The translations under genes were made by a program, and so were the position numbers. Of a stretch of 64,000 nucleotides of DNA, positions 26,684 through 35,334 are shown in pieces (position 1 is the stretch's first letter; every line of letters starts with the position of its first letter). A model generated the notes under the pieces. The model was given only the letters and a program-made list of their open reading frames with translations. It made no database searches and was not told where the DNA came from. This stretch comes from Hyphomicrobiales bacterium (lineage in GTDB: Bacteria > Pseudomonadota > Alphaproteobacteria > Rhizobiales > Rhizobiaceae): contig UCMT01000005.1 of the NCBI GenBank assembly GCA_900473795.1, positions 62,001 to 126,000 on the forward strand, read 5' to 3'.

Positions 26684-28645
26684 ATGCGCTGCTTTACTGT
26701 ACTTGGACCCTCGCAAACCGGAAAATCGACAGTCGTGGAAAAGCTCGGCTCGCTGGAGGGAGCGCCAAGAAAATCCAATTCCCCCTATGGATTGAACCTG
26801 ACGGAATTCATGTTCGGAAACGAAACGTGGTGCGCGCTCGATGCGCCCGGGGGAAACGAAGCGCTGGTGCATGCGCAGCATGCGCTTCTTGCCAGCGATG
26901 CCTGCATCCTGTGTGTTTCGCCCGCCCCCGAGGAGGCCGTGCTCGCCGCGCCCTATCTGCGGGTGATCGAGGCTTCGGGAACGCCGTGCATCCTCTTCGT
27001 CAACCGCATGGACGAGCCGAGGGGGCGGCTCAGGGACGTGATCGCAGCCCTTCAGGACTATGCCGGCCACACGCTTCTGCTTCGTCAGATTCCAATCCGC
27101 GAGGGTGACAGGATCGTCGGCAGTTGCGACCTGATCTCGGAACGGGCGTGGCGCTACCGCGAAGGCCAGACGTCAGCGCTGATCGCGATCCCCGAAAGCG
27201 CCGCCGAGCGCGAGCATGAAGCGCGCACCGAGCTCCTGGAACATCTGTCGGAATTCGACGACTGGCTTCTCGAGGAACTGATCGAAGACCGCGAGCCGCC
27301 CAGCGATGCGCTCTACGCCATCTCCTCGCGGGTTCTGAAGGAAAACCGGATCATCCCGGTGCTGATCGGTGCCGCCAGCCATGGCAACGGCATGATGCGG
27401 CTGATGAAGGCTCTGCGCCATGAGGCGCCGCCTGTCGAGGCGCTTCGCGAGCGCCTTGCCCGCGCAGCCAATGTCGATGCAGGCAAGCTGGCGGCGGCGA
27501 GCTTCCATGCCTATCATCGCCAGAATGTCGGCAAGACGGTGCTCGTGCGTGCGCTTGGCGAGGGCCTGAAGCAAGGCGCGTCCCTCGGCAGTGCCAGTCT
27601 CGGTGCCGTGCAGGATCCGGCAAACGGCCGGTCCAACGCGCCGTTTGTACCAGCGTCTGGAGACGTTTTCGCGACGGTCAAGTCCGACCACCTGCCCGTT
27701 CCCTCGCTTTTGACATCCGACGCGGCCGTGGCCCCGCCGGAGTGGACGGAAGCATCGACGCCGATGCTCGAGCGGATCCTCGTGCCGGGCAGCGAGCGGG
27801 ATGAGAACAAGCTCTCCGAAACGCTGGCCAAGCTTTCGGAGACGGATCGCGGCCTGAAGGTCATGCAGGAGGAAGGGACCGGCGCCCAGCTTGTCTGCGC
27901 CCAGGGGCCGGTGCACCTGCGCGATCTCTGCCGGACCCTGTCCGACGTCTTTCACATCGCCGTCACCGACCGACCACCCAGTCCGATCTACCGCGAGACG
28001 ATATCGAAGCCTTCGGAGGTCCACTACCGCCATCGCAAGCAGACCGGCGGTGCCGGGCAATTCGCGGATGTGAAACTGAGCATCCACCCCAACGGGCGCG
28101 GCCAGGGGTTCACCTTCGGCGAAACCGTCAAGGGCGGCGTCGTTCCGCGCAATTACATCCCCGCCGTCGAAGCGGGCGCGCGCGAGGCGATGGAGAAAGG
28201 TCCGCTCGGCTTTGAGGTCATCGACGTCGGTGTGACGCTGACAGATGGCCAGCACCACACCGTCGACAGTTCGGAATACGCGTTCCGGACCGCGGCGAAA
28301 ATGGGGGTGCGGCAGGCGCTGGCCGAAGGATCGGCCGTGTTGATGCAGCCGGTTTTCCGCAGCGAAATTCACATTCCGTCGGTCTATTCGGGCAGCCTCG
28401 TGCAGATCGTCTCGGCTCTGAAGGGTCAGGTCCTCGGCTTCGACCGGGATGAAACCGCCAAGGGATGGGACATCTTCCGCGCCCTCGTTCCCGGCGGCGC
28501 GCTCGACGAACTGGCGCGGGCGCTGCGCTCGGCGACGCAAGGCATCGGTTATTTCTCCAAGACCTTTGATCATTTCGAGGAGCTGTACGGCAAGGAAGCG
28601 GACGCCATCGTCAGGGCGCATGGGACGCAACGCGCCGAACACTGA
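26684..28645 (+). CDS. Elongation factor G-like translational GTPase, atypical G domain
   Basis: Protein of 653 residues with the EF-G domain order: G domain, domain II, then domains III-V (HYRHRKQTGGAGQFADVKL and YSGSLVQIVSALKGQVLGFD). G1 is GPSQTGKST. G3 reads DAPGGNE (53-59), where EF-G has DTPGH, so the catalytic histidine is absent. G4 is NRMD (107-110) in place of NKMD. The switch I region is much shortened. It is therefore an EF-G paralogue that may bind but poorly hydrolyse GTP. Paralogues like this occur widely in rhizobia next to a normal fusA; the role is unknown. GGGGAGG lies 9 bases before the ATG. Confidence 0.85.
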   Translation: MRCFTVLGPSQTGKSTVVEKLGSLEGAPRKSNSPYGLNLTEFMFGNETWCALDAPGGNEALVHAQHALLASDACILCVSPAPEEAVLAAPYLRVIEASGTPCILFVNRMDEPRGRLRDVIAALQDYAGHTLLLRQIPIREGDRIVGSCDLISERAWRYREGQTSALIAIPESAAEREHEARTELLEHLSEFDDWLLEELIEDREPPSDALYAISSRVLKENRIIPVLIGAASHGNGMMRLMKALRHEAPPVEALRERLARAANVDAGKLAAASFHAYHRQNVGKTVLVRALGEGLKQGASLGSASLGAVQDPANGRSNAPFVPASGDVFATVKSDHLPVPSLLTSDAAVAPPEWTEASTPMLERILVPGSERDENKLSETLAKLSETDRGLKVMQEEGTGAQLVCAQGPVHLRDLCRTLSDVFHIAVTDRPPSPIYRETISKPSEVHYRHRKQTGGAGQFADVKLSIHPNGRGQGFTFGETVKGGVVPRNYIPAVEAGAREAMEKGPLGFEVIDVGVTLTDGQHHTVDSSEYAFRTAAKMGVRQALAEGSAVLMQPVFRSEIHIPSVYSGSLVQIVSALKGQVLGFDRDETAKGWDIFRALVPGGALDELARALRSATQGIGYFSKTFDHFEELYGKEADAIVRAHGTQRAEH

Positions 28646-28663
28646 AGCGTCGTGGTCAAAACG

Positions 28664-29266
28664 CTAAGAGAGCTTCCCCTTGTGCGGGTGGAAAGTTTCG
28701 CCGCGGGCGAGCATGGCGACCAGCCTCTCGATGGTGCGGGCGCGGGTTTCCGGTTTCGTCGCCGTGTGGACGCGGTAGAGCACGGAATAACGGTTGGCGC
28801 TGTCCAGTGTGCCGAAGAAGGCTTTGGCGTTTTCATTGCCGTCGAGCGCCCGGCGCAGATCGTCCGGAACGGTGGTCTTGCTCTGCGGCTCGTAGGCCAC
28901 GGCCCAGCGGCCGTCCGCCTTGGCCCGTTCGATCTCCGCGAGCCCGACCGAATGCATCCGGCCCTCGTCGATTAGCGCTTGCGCCCGTCTGCAATTGATT
29001 GCCGACCACCTGCTTTTGGGGCGGCGCGGCGTGAACCGGATCAGCCAGTGGTTCTCGTCGAAGGGCTTGAGCTGACCGTCGATCCAGCCATGGCAGAGAG
29101 CCGCGTCAATTGCCTCCGGTTTCGAGACGCTCGGTGCGCCCGACGCCTTCTTTGCGAACTTCAGCCATAGGCCATTCGAGGCCGCGGTCTGACTGGCAAG
29201 CCAGCTTTCCCATTCGGCGGCGCTGGCAAAGGCCAGCACCGGCAGATCGGTTTGATTGTCCGGCAT
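28664..29266 (-). CDS. YdeI/OmpD-associated family protein
   Basis: Protein of 200 residues. VLAFASAAEWESWLASQ, SNGLWLKFAKK, IDAALCHGWIDGQLKPFD and FTPRRPKSRWSAINCRRAQ are the conserved blocks of the YdeI/OmpD-associated (bacteriocin-protection) family. C-terminal helix ends ERLVAMLARGETFHPHK. GGAGG overlaps the stop of the upstream ChaC gene, and the start (ATG 29264-29266; GTG at 29267-29269 also possible) is adjacent to it. The two genes are translationally linked. Confidence 0.85.
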   Translation of the reverse strand: MPDNQTDLPVLAFASAAEWESWLASQTAASNGLWLKFAKKASGAPSVSKPEAIDAALCHGWIDGQLKPFDENHWLIRFTPRRPKSRWSAINCRRAQALIDEGRMHSVGLAEIERAKADGRWAVAYEPQSKTTVPDDLRRALDGNENAKAFFGTLDSANRYSVLYRVHTATKPETRARTIERLVAMLARGETFHPHKGKLS

Positions 29267-29269
29267 CAC

Positions 29270-30001
29270 CTATCCTCCAAGCGGCCGTTTTAGTGACGAC
29301 GCAACGGCTGACAGGTGGATCGATCTGATCTCCTCGGCCACGAGCTGCTGCAGCCGCCAGAGGTTGCGGTCGCGAATGCCGAAATCCTCGAGATGAGAAA
29401 CGGTGTTGTAGAGATATTCCGCGCAGGATCCGAAATGACCGCAGGCGCGCGCCAGGATGCCCGCGACCTCATCCAGCGGCCGGCGTGAGAGAATGCGCTC
29501 GCCCTTCGCCCCGACCCAGAACCCCAGCGCCCGGCACGGGCCGCTCTCGGATTTGACCGGCAGCCACCGGACGGCATCCATATTTTCGAAGGAACTGACT
29601 TCACGCCGCAGCATGCGCTCGATCTGAGCGACGCGATCGCCGTCCGGCAGGCGATAGATGACACCGTCGCATCGCCCGCCGCGCTCCAGCGCCATCATCA
29701 AGCCCGGCTGCTCGCGCGAACCGCGCCAGCGATTGATATGCAGACAGAAGGACCGGTGCCAGCCGAACGCGGTCGCCCGCTGCCTGTCGATCGCCTCGAA
29801 CTCCGGCTTCCAGATCAGCGAGCCATAGGCAAACACCCACAGCGGCTGCCCGAGGCTCTCCCGCTCGAGCCGTTCGGCGAGTTCCCTGTAGCCTTCGTCG
29901 GTAATGGCGGTCCAGCGCCCGTCGGGACCGGGATCGACAATGTCGCGGTGACAAAGCGCCACGAGATCAGGCGTCAAGGACATTTTTCGCAGTCTGGGCA
30001 T
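29270..30001 (-). CDS. Gamma-glutamylcyclotransferase, ChaC family
   Basis: Protein of about 243 residues. WVFAYGSLIWKPEFE is the YGSL substrate-binding motif; the glutamate general base is probably the one in VSSFENMDAVRW-region/RREVS, and CGHFGSCAEYLYNTVSHLEDFGI is the conserved C-terminal block. ChaC-type enzymes cleave glutathione to 5-oxoproline and Cys-Gly. The start is uncertain: 30001 (MPRLRKMSLTPDL), 29983 and a GTG at 30025 are all in frame with no clear ribosome site. Confidence 0.82.
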   Translation of the reverse strand: MPRLRKMSLTPDLVALCHRDIVDPGPDGRWTAITDEGYRELAERLERESLGQPLWVFAYGSLIWKPEFEAIDRQRATAFGWHRSFCLHINRWRGSREQPGLMMALERGGRCDGVIYRLPDGDRVAQIERMLRREVSSFENMDAVRWLPVKSESGPCRALGFWVGAKGERILSRRPLDEVAGILARACGHFGSCAEYLYNTVSHLEDFGIRDRNLWRLQQLVAEEIRSIHLSAVASSLKRPLGG

Positions 30002-30318
30002 ATCGTCAGGACTCGGGATTCGCACGGCAAGAAAAGGATGGGAGGATCGTGCCGCGCCAAATTGCCAGAGCCATCCTGCCAGTCAAGCCATGAGCGATCT
30101 GCACAGTGACCGCACAAAGGGAAATTTGACCCAAATTTGGAGAGCATGCCTTTACGAGTTTCGCGTATCTCTAAGGCCGCGAAACATCTGATTTCTCGAT
30201 CCCGGCTCGGGGGAGACGGGAAGAGAAATGGCGATGTCATGCGGCGGCGGTCAGCCGCAAGATTCAAATCCACAGACATCTTTTCAGCATTGAACGCTGA
30301 ACCTTGAGGAGGCACCCC

Positions 30319-30810
30319 ATGAAAAAGACCCTTGCCGCGGCCGTCATCGCCGCTTTCCTGCCGGCTGCTTCCCATGCCGCGACCCTGAATTTTCCGAGCG
30401 ACGCGCCGATCGCATCGATCACGATCCCCGACAACTGGGGGCCGAAGGAGACCGAGACCGGTATCGACGCCACGTCGGACGACAACGCCATCTATATTTC
30501 CATCGACATCGCCGACGGCGAAACGACCGACAAGGTGGTCGAAGACGCCGTCGCCTTCCTGGAAAAGAACGGCGTCAAGATCGATGCGTCGACACAGAAG
30601 GAAAGCAGCGAGAAGCTCAACGGCATGGACATGACCAATCTCGACTGGTCCGGCAGCGACAATGACGGCGACGTCAGCGTCGGCCTTTCGTTCCTGTCGC
30701 CGAAGGAGGACAAGCTCCTGGTCATCACCTATTGGGGCACGAAGGGAATGCAGGAACAGCACGGCCCCGAACTCCAGGCGATCATCACCTCCCTGAAGCC
30801 TGCCGAATAA
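30319..30810 (+). CDS. Small secreted protein of unknown function
   Basis: Protein of 163 residues with a Sec signal peptide (MKKTLAAAVIAAFLPAASHA, cleavage likely after SHA at 20). The mature part is acidic: ITIPDNWGPKETETGIDATS and a C-terminal helix GPELQAIITSLKPAE. This layout of a periplasmic stress-type domain is common in rhizobia, but I cannot name the family. GAGGAGG lies 7 bases before the ATG. Monocistronic. Confidence 0.8.
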   Translation: MKKTLAAAVIAAFLPAASHAATLNFPSDAPIASITIPDNWGPKETETGIDATSDDNAIYISIDIADGETTDKVVEDAVAFLEKNGVKIDASTQKESSEKLNGMDMTNLDWSGSDNDGDVSVGLSFLSPKEDKLLVITYWGTKGMQEQHGPELQAIITSLKPAE

Positions 30811-30852
30811 GCAACTAGACTTCCGGCGGGCGGTGGGCGTCCGCCTTGCCCG

Positions 30853-31746
30853 TCATACACGCTCGGCCAGAAAGTCGATGAATGCCCGGATGCGGGCCGC
30901 GAGATGCTCGTGGCCCGCAAAGACCGCGTAGAACTGTTCCGGCTCGATCGGATTGTAGTCCTTCAGCACCTCGACCAGAGCGCCGCTTTCAAGGTCCCGC
31001 TCGACGTGGAACTTGCCGATGCGGGCGATGCCCAGCCCCTGCAGGCAGAGATGCCGGGCGATCGAGCCGCTCGCCGCCTGCACATTGCCCGAAGCCGGGC
31101 TCAGATAGACGGAGGTGCCGCCGGGATCGCGGAACGGCCATTCGCCCGGCGTCCTGCCGAAGGTGAAGGTGATGCAATTGTGCGCTGCCAGATCTGCGGG
31201 TGTTTTCGGCTCGCCGCTGCGCGCGAGATAACCCGGCGTGGCGACCGTGATGCGGTGAGTGTCGAGCAGCTTCCTCGCCTTCAGGGATGAATCGCGCATC
31301 GGGCCGACGCGGATCGCCACATCGGTCCGCTCCTCGATCAGGTCGATGATACCGTCCGTCAGCGACAGTTCGAGCCGGACCTCCGGATAGAGCGCCAGGA
31401 ATTCTCCGGCAAGCGGCAGGATGTAGCATTCGCCGAAGCCGACGGAGGCATTGACCCGCAACAGGCCGCGCGGCGTGGCCCGGCCGCCCTCGGCGACGAG
31501 CCGCTCGGTCTCGGCGATATCGGCCAGGATGCGCTGCGCCCGGGCGAGGTAGACTTCCCCTTCCGGCGTCAGAAGCAGCGAGCGGGTCGTGCGCACCAGA
31601 AGGCGCGTGCCGAGGCGGTCCTCGATGCGGGTGACGAGCTTGCTGACGGCGGACGGCGACAGCTTCAACCGCCGACCGGCTGCGGAAAAACTCTGCAGCT
31701 CCGCCGCTGCGACGAACACCTCCATCTCCCCTGCCCTGTTATCCAT
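30853..31746 (-). CDS. LysR family regulator of the adjacent MFS-AKR operon
   Basis: Protein of 297 residues. N-terminal HTH (MEVFVAAAELQSFSAAGRRL, LSPSAVSKLVTRIEDRLGTR) and a periplasmic-binding-protein-like effector domain with the family tail HLAARIRAFIDFLAERV. Divergent from an MFS exporter plus aldo/keto reductase. Classical LysR logic predicts activation of that operon by a small effector. A candidate site lies at 31754-31774. Confidence 0.88.
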   Translation of the reverse strand: MDNRAGEMEVFVAAAELQSFSAAGRRLKLSPSAVSKLVTRIEDRLGTRLLVRTTRSLLLTPEGEVYLARAQRILADIAETERLVAEGGRATPRGLLRVNASVGFGECYILPLAGEFLALYPEVRLELSLTDGIIDLIEERTDVAIRVGPMRDSSLKARKLLDTHRITVATPGYLARSGEPKTPADLAAHNCITFTFGRTPGEWPFRDPGGTSVYLSPASGNVQAASGSIARHLCLQGLGIARIGKFHVERDLESGALVEVLKDYNPIEPEQFYAVFAGHEHLAARIRAFIDFLAERV

Positions 31747-31753
31747 GGCCCAT

Positions 31754-31774
31754 CCTGTGAATTGGTTTCACAGG
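31754..31774. promoter_or_regulatory. Probable LysR operator, perfect 8-bp dyad
   Basis: CCTGTGAA-ttggt-TTCACAGG: 8-bp perfect arms around 5 bases, containing the T-N11-A pattern of LysR sites. It begins 8 bases upstream of the LysR start, between it and the divergent MFS gene. Binding is inferred. Confidence 0.6.
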
Positions 31775-31899
31775 TATTTATCCATTCCTCTCGATTATCG
31801 CGCAAGTCCCTTTGATCCATAGTCCGCCCAACGAAACCGGCGGCGGCACGCGCCGCCATCAACCCGCCCGGCCTCCCGCGGGCGACCAAAGGTGCTCCC

Positions 31900-33078
31900 A
31901 TGCCTCTTGCCCTCTATGCGCTGACGATCGCGGCCTATGCGATCGGAACCACCGAATTCGTCATTGTCGGCCTGTTGCCGACGGTTGCCACCGATCTCGG
32001 CATCACGTTGCCGCTCGCCGGGCTGATCGTGTCGATCTATGCGCTCGGCGTCACCTTCGGCGCGCCGATCCTCACCGCCCTGACCGGCCGGATCGAGCGC
32101 AAGCCGCTGCTTCTCGGCCTGATGATGCTGTTCATCGCCGGCAACGCGCTGGCGGGCTTGAGCCCCTCCTATGAAATGCTGCTCGTCGCCCGCATCCTCT
32201 CCGCCTTCGCGCACGGCGTGTTCTTCTCCGTCGGCGCGACCATTGCCGCCGATCTCGTGCCGGCCAACCGCCGCGCCTCGGCCATCGCGCTGATGTTCAT
32301 GGGGCTGACGGTCGCCATCGTCACCGGCGTTCCGCTCGGCACCGTCATCGGCCAGACCTTCGGCTGGCGCGCCACCTTCTGGGCCGTCGCAGGGCTTGGC
32401 GCGATCGCGCTGACCGCAATCGCCGCGCTGCTGCCGCCAACGCTGTCAAAGGCGGCTCCGGCCAGCATTCTCGATCAGGTCCGCGTGCTCGGCTCGGGCC
32501 GTCTGCTCCTCGTCTTCGGCATGACGGCACTCGGCTATGGCGGCACCTTCGTCACGTTCACCTTGCTTGCGCCGATGCTCGAGGACGTCACCGGCTTTGC
32601 CGCCTCCTCGGTCAGCCTGGTGCTCGTGCTCTACGGCCTTGCGATCGCCGCCGGAAACATCGTCGGCGGCCGCATCGCCGACCGCAATCCGGTGAAGGCA
32701 CTGACCTTTCTGTTTGCCGCGCAGGCTGCCGTGCTGGCGCTGTTCACCTTCACCTCGGTCTCGGCGATCCCGGCCCTGATGACGCTTTCGGCGCTCGGCT
32801 TCCTGTCCTTCGCCAACGTGCCGGGCCTGCAGCTCTATGTCGTGCAACTGGCCAAGCAGCATCGCCCCGGCGCCGTCGATGTCGCCTCGGCACTCAACAT
32901 CGCCGCCAATCTCGGCATTGCCGCCGGCGCCTGGATCGGCGGGCTGGTGGTTGCCTCGCCGCTCGGCCTGCAGGCGACGCCATGGGTGGGGGCAATTCTT
33001 GTTGCCGGCGCGCTGGTTCTCACTCTCATCAGCAGCATGCTGGATCGCAGGCCGGAGCCCGTTGCCCAGACCGCCTGA
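31900..33078 (+). CDS. MFS drug/sugar efflux transporter, DHA1 family
   Basis: Protein of 392 residues with 12 hydrophobic segments. EFVIVGLLPTVATDLGIT and the loop GAPILTALTGRIERKPLL are typical of the AraJ/YdhP-type DHA1 exporters, which use the proton gradient. The substrate is unknown. Followed 116 bases downstream by an aldo/keto reductase in the same direction; divergent LysR upstream. Confidence 0.87.
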   Translation: MPLALYALTIAAYAIGTTEFVIVGLLPTVATDLGITLPLAGLIVSIYALGVTFGAPILTALTGRIERKPLLLGLMMLFIAGNALAGLSPSYEMLLVARILSAFAHGVFFSVGATIAADLVPANRRASAIALMFMGLTVAIVTGVPLGTVIGQTFGWRATFWAVAGLGAIALTAIAALLPPTLSKAAPASILDQVRVLGSGRLLLVFGMTALGYGGTFVTFTLLAPMLEDVTGFAASSVSLVLVLYGLAIAAGNIVGGRIADRNPVKALTFLFAAQAAVLALFTFTSVSAIPALMTLSALGFLSFANVPGLQLYVVQLAKQHRPGAVDVASALNIAANLGIAAGAWIGGLVVASPLGLQATPWVGAILVAGALVLTLISSMLDRRPEPVAQTA

Positions 33079-33194
33079 CCGAAAGCGACCCAACCCAGGG
33101 TGGCTTGACCCGATCCCCGCCTGCCACATCTATAGGCTTGTCTCTTTCAAAACGCCCGGTAGTACAGGCCGGGCACCTCGAAAAGGAAAACTTC

Positions 33195-34031
33195 ATGCAA
33201 CCGATCGTCAACGCCAACGGCGCCGCCATTCCCGCCCTCGGCTTCGGCACCTTCCGCATGCCCGGCCCGGACGTGCTGCGCATCGTGCCGGAAGCCCTGA
33301 AGATTGGCTTTCGCCATATCGATACAGCGCAGATCTACGGCAACGAGGCCGAAGTCGGTACCGCCATCCAGCAATCGGGCGTGCCGCGCGCCGATATCTT
33401 CCTCACCACCAAGGTCTGGGTCGACAACTACAGGCAAGGCGCTTTTACGGCTTCCGTCGACGAAAGCCTGCAGAAGCTGAAAACCGACTATGTCGATCTC
33501 CTGCTGCTGCACTGGCCGGGAAGCCCGGTGCCGCTTGCCGAGCAGATCGAGCGCCTGAATGCCGTCCAGCAGGCCGGCAAGGTCCGCCACATCGGCGTCA
33601 GCAACTTCAACACCCACCAGATGGACGAGGCCGCGCGGCTGAGCGTAGCGCCGCTCGTCACCAACCAGGTCGAATATCACCCTTACCTCGACCAGTTGAA
33701 GGTGCTGGAAGATGCCGATCGTCTCGGCATGTCGATCACCGCCTACTACGCCATGGCCGACGGCCGCGTGCCGAGGGATCCGGTGATCAACGACATTGGC
33801 AGCCAGCATGGCAAGACCGCCGCGCAGGTGGTGCTGCGCTGGCTGATCCAGCAGCATGGCGTCGTCGCCCTGACGAAGACCGCAACGCAATCGCGGCTGA
33901 CCGAGAATTTCGACATCTTCGATTTCGTGCTGTCGACCGAGGAGATGAAGTCGATCCACCTGCTCGCCAAGCCGGACGGCCGCATCGTCAACCCGCAAGG
34001 ACTCGCTCCCGTCTGGGACCGGGCGGCCTGA
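33195..34031 (+). CDS. Aldo/keto reductase
   Basis: Protein of 278 residues. The catalytic tetrad is visible as D (FRHIDTAQIYGNEAEVG) with the tyrosine in IYGN, lysine in TTKVWVDNY and histidine in LLLLHWPGSP. NADPH-binding residues sit in ALTKTATQSRLTENFDIFDF. It resembles 2,5-diketo-D-gluconate reductases, but the family is broad. Start 33195 (MQPIVNANGAAIPALGFGT) is supported by AAAAGGAAA. Probably co-transcribed with the MFS exporter. Confidence 0.88.
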   Translation: MQPIVNANGAAIPALGFGTFRMPGPDVLRIVPEALKIGFRHIDTAQIYGNEAEVGTAIQQSGVPRADIFLTTKVWVDNYRQGAFTASVDESLQKLKTDYVDLLLLHWPGSPVPLAEQIERLNAVQQAGKVRHIGVSNFNTHQMDEAARLSVAPLVTNQVEYHPYLDQLKVLEDADRLGMSITAYYAMADGRVPRDPVINDIGSQHGKTAAQVVLRWLIQQHGVVALTKTATQSRLTENFDIFDFVLSTEEMKSIHLLAKPDGRIVNPQGLAPVWDRAA

Positions 34032-34119
34032 GCATCAGCGTGGTCAGCCCTCCTCCCCATTCCCGGGCGAACGACCGGTGTGCGCCAATTCCGGACGTTG
34101 CCAAGTCGCCCCCCGATAC

Positions 34120-34143
34120 CGTAGTCGGTTATCACCGACTACG
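34120..34143. repeat. Perfect 10-bp inverted repeat in a gene leader
   Basis: CGTAGTCGGT-tatc-ACCGACTACG, ending 18 bases before the start codon of the 98-residue gene at 34162. No T-run follows. It may be an operator or an RNA hairpin near the ribosome binding site (GGAGGA). Confidence 0.55.
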
Positions 34144-34161
34144 TCGTCACGGAGGACAAGC

Positions 34162-34458
34162 ATGCGTTTCTCAGAAGAAAGACTTTGGGAGCACATCAAT
34201 GACGGTTGGAGCCGCATGTCGTTCAAGCAGCGCAAGCTTTGGGACGCTATTAAACGGATGCCGGAAGAATGGGAGCTGAAGGGCTACGGACCTTGCTGGG
34301 TGGTCGCATTGATTGGCGAAACCGTCATCTATTACGACCATTTTGAGGACGGTTTCAGCCGATCGCCATGGTCTCGATATGGTATTATTGATCGTTATCA
34401 ATCAGGAAATGACTTGGAACACGCCGTTCAGATGGTACTCAACAATATTATTGATTGA
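34162..34458 (+). CDS. Orphan hypothetical protein, AT-rich
   Basis: Protein of 98 residues starting MRFSEERLWEHINDGW. Rich in W/Y (GYGPCWVVALIGETVIYYDH, SPWSRYGIIDRYQSG) and acidic, which is typical of small immunity or antitoxin-like proteins, but no family was recognised. Base composition is well below the genome average. GGAGGA lies 7 bases upstream and the inverted repeat at 34120-34143 precedes it. Convergent with an isochorismatase gene; no toxin nearby. Confidence 0.6.
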   Translation: MRFSEERLWEHINDGWSRMSFKQRKLWDAIKRMPEEWELKGYGPCWVVALIGETVIYYDHFEDGFSRSPWSRYGIIDRYQSGNDLEHAVQMVLNNIID

Positions 34459-34607
34459 TGTGGGTGACGACGTTGGCCTTTGAACCAGCTAGCCGATCTA
34501 TTGGGAACATGTCGTCAGTTGCGCCGATGTCCGCAATGGGCCGTGAGCGGACGCCCATAGGCATCGCAGCTCTCAAGACAATAGTTGACATAACGTTAGG
34601 CTCTTGC

Positions 34608-34637
34608 GGCCGCCGGAGCTTGTCCGGCGGCCATTTT
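34608..34637. terminator. Terminator hairpin between convergent genes
   Basis: GGCCGCCGGA-gcttg-TCCGGCGGCC followed by ATTTT on the plus strand. It sits between the ends of the 98-residue gene and the isochorismatase gene, so it probably terminates the plus-strand transcript. Confidence 0.7.
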
Positions 34638-34645
34638 GCCGGACT

Positions 34646-35248
34646 CTAGCGGACCAGCTCGGCAACATCGGCAATCAAGCCGTGCGTATCGGCCAGGGCT
34701 GCCAGCGTCGCCCGATGCAGGTCAGCCGCATGAACGACGCCCGACCGCAGCGGCAGGTCGCGCGTGGCGCAGGCGTCGCCCGCGACCGTAATCGAATAGT
34801 CGCGATCGCGAGCAGCACGGACGGTGGACGAGACGCAATTATGGGTCATGAATCCCGCCACGACGATTTTCGTGCCGGCTGGGCCGACGAGGGCTTCGAG
34901 ACCGGTTTCGGCAAAGGCATTGGCATAGGTCTTTTCAACGACCGCCTCGCCTTCGGCAGGCGCGACAGCCGGGATAAAGGCACCCCTGAACGCGCCCCGG
35001 TCGAAGAGATCGCCCGCCTCGCCCCGATGCGCGACATGAATGATCCGCGCCCCGGCCGCGCGTGCGGCCTGCAGAAGGATCGCCGCCCGCTCCAGCGCGG
35101 CGTCCGCTCCAACCAGCGCCAGCGGTCCGGAGAGATATTCATTCTGGTAATCGATCAGGATCAGGGTCGTGTCCGAAAGGACGGGTGGGGTCAGGACCAC
35201 ACCTGCGAGCGAGAGGATCGTGGTGGCGGGCATCGTCGTGTCGGTCAT
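34646..35248 (-). CDS. Isochorismatase-family cysteine hydrolase
   Basis: Protein of 200 residues. The catalytic triad is D33 (LILIDYQNEYL), K106 (VVEKTYANAF) and C138 (GFMTHNCVSSTVRAARD), preceded by the cis-peptide region. The family includes nicotinamidases and N-carbamoyl amidases; motif spacing is that of the uncharacterised cysteine-hydrolase branch. Divergent from a LysR gene across 86 bases. Confidence 0.87.
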   Translation of the reverse strand: MTDTTMPATTILSLAGVVLTPPVLSDTTLILIDYQNEYLSGPLALVGADAALERAAILLQAARAAGARIIHVAHRGEAGDLFDRGAFRGAFIPAVAPAEGEAVVEKTYANAFAETGLEALVGPAGTKIVVAGFMTHNCVSSTVRAARDRDYSITVAGDACATRDLPLRSGVVHAADLHRATLAALADTHGLIADVAELVR

Positions 35249-35334
35249 GAAAAACTCCCTTGCGGATTGGAATGGCCAAGACTACCAATCTGCGCAGACA
35301 CAGGGATACCCGAGATTTTCAAGGACAAAGCTGC

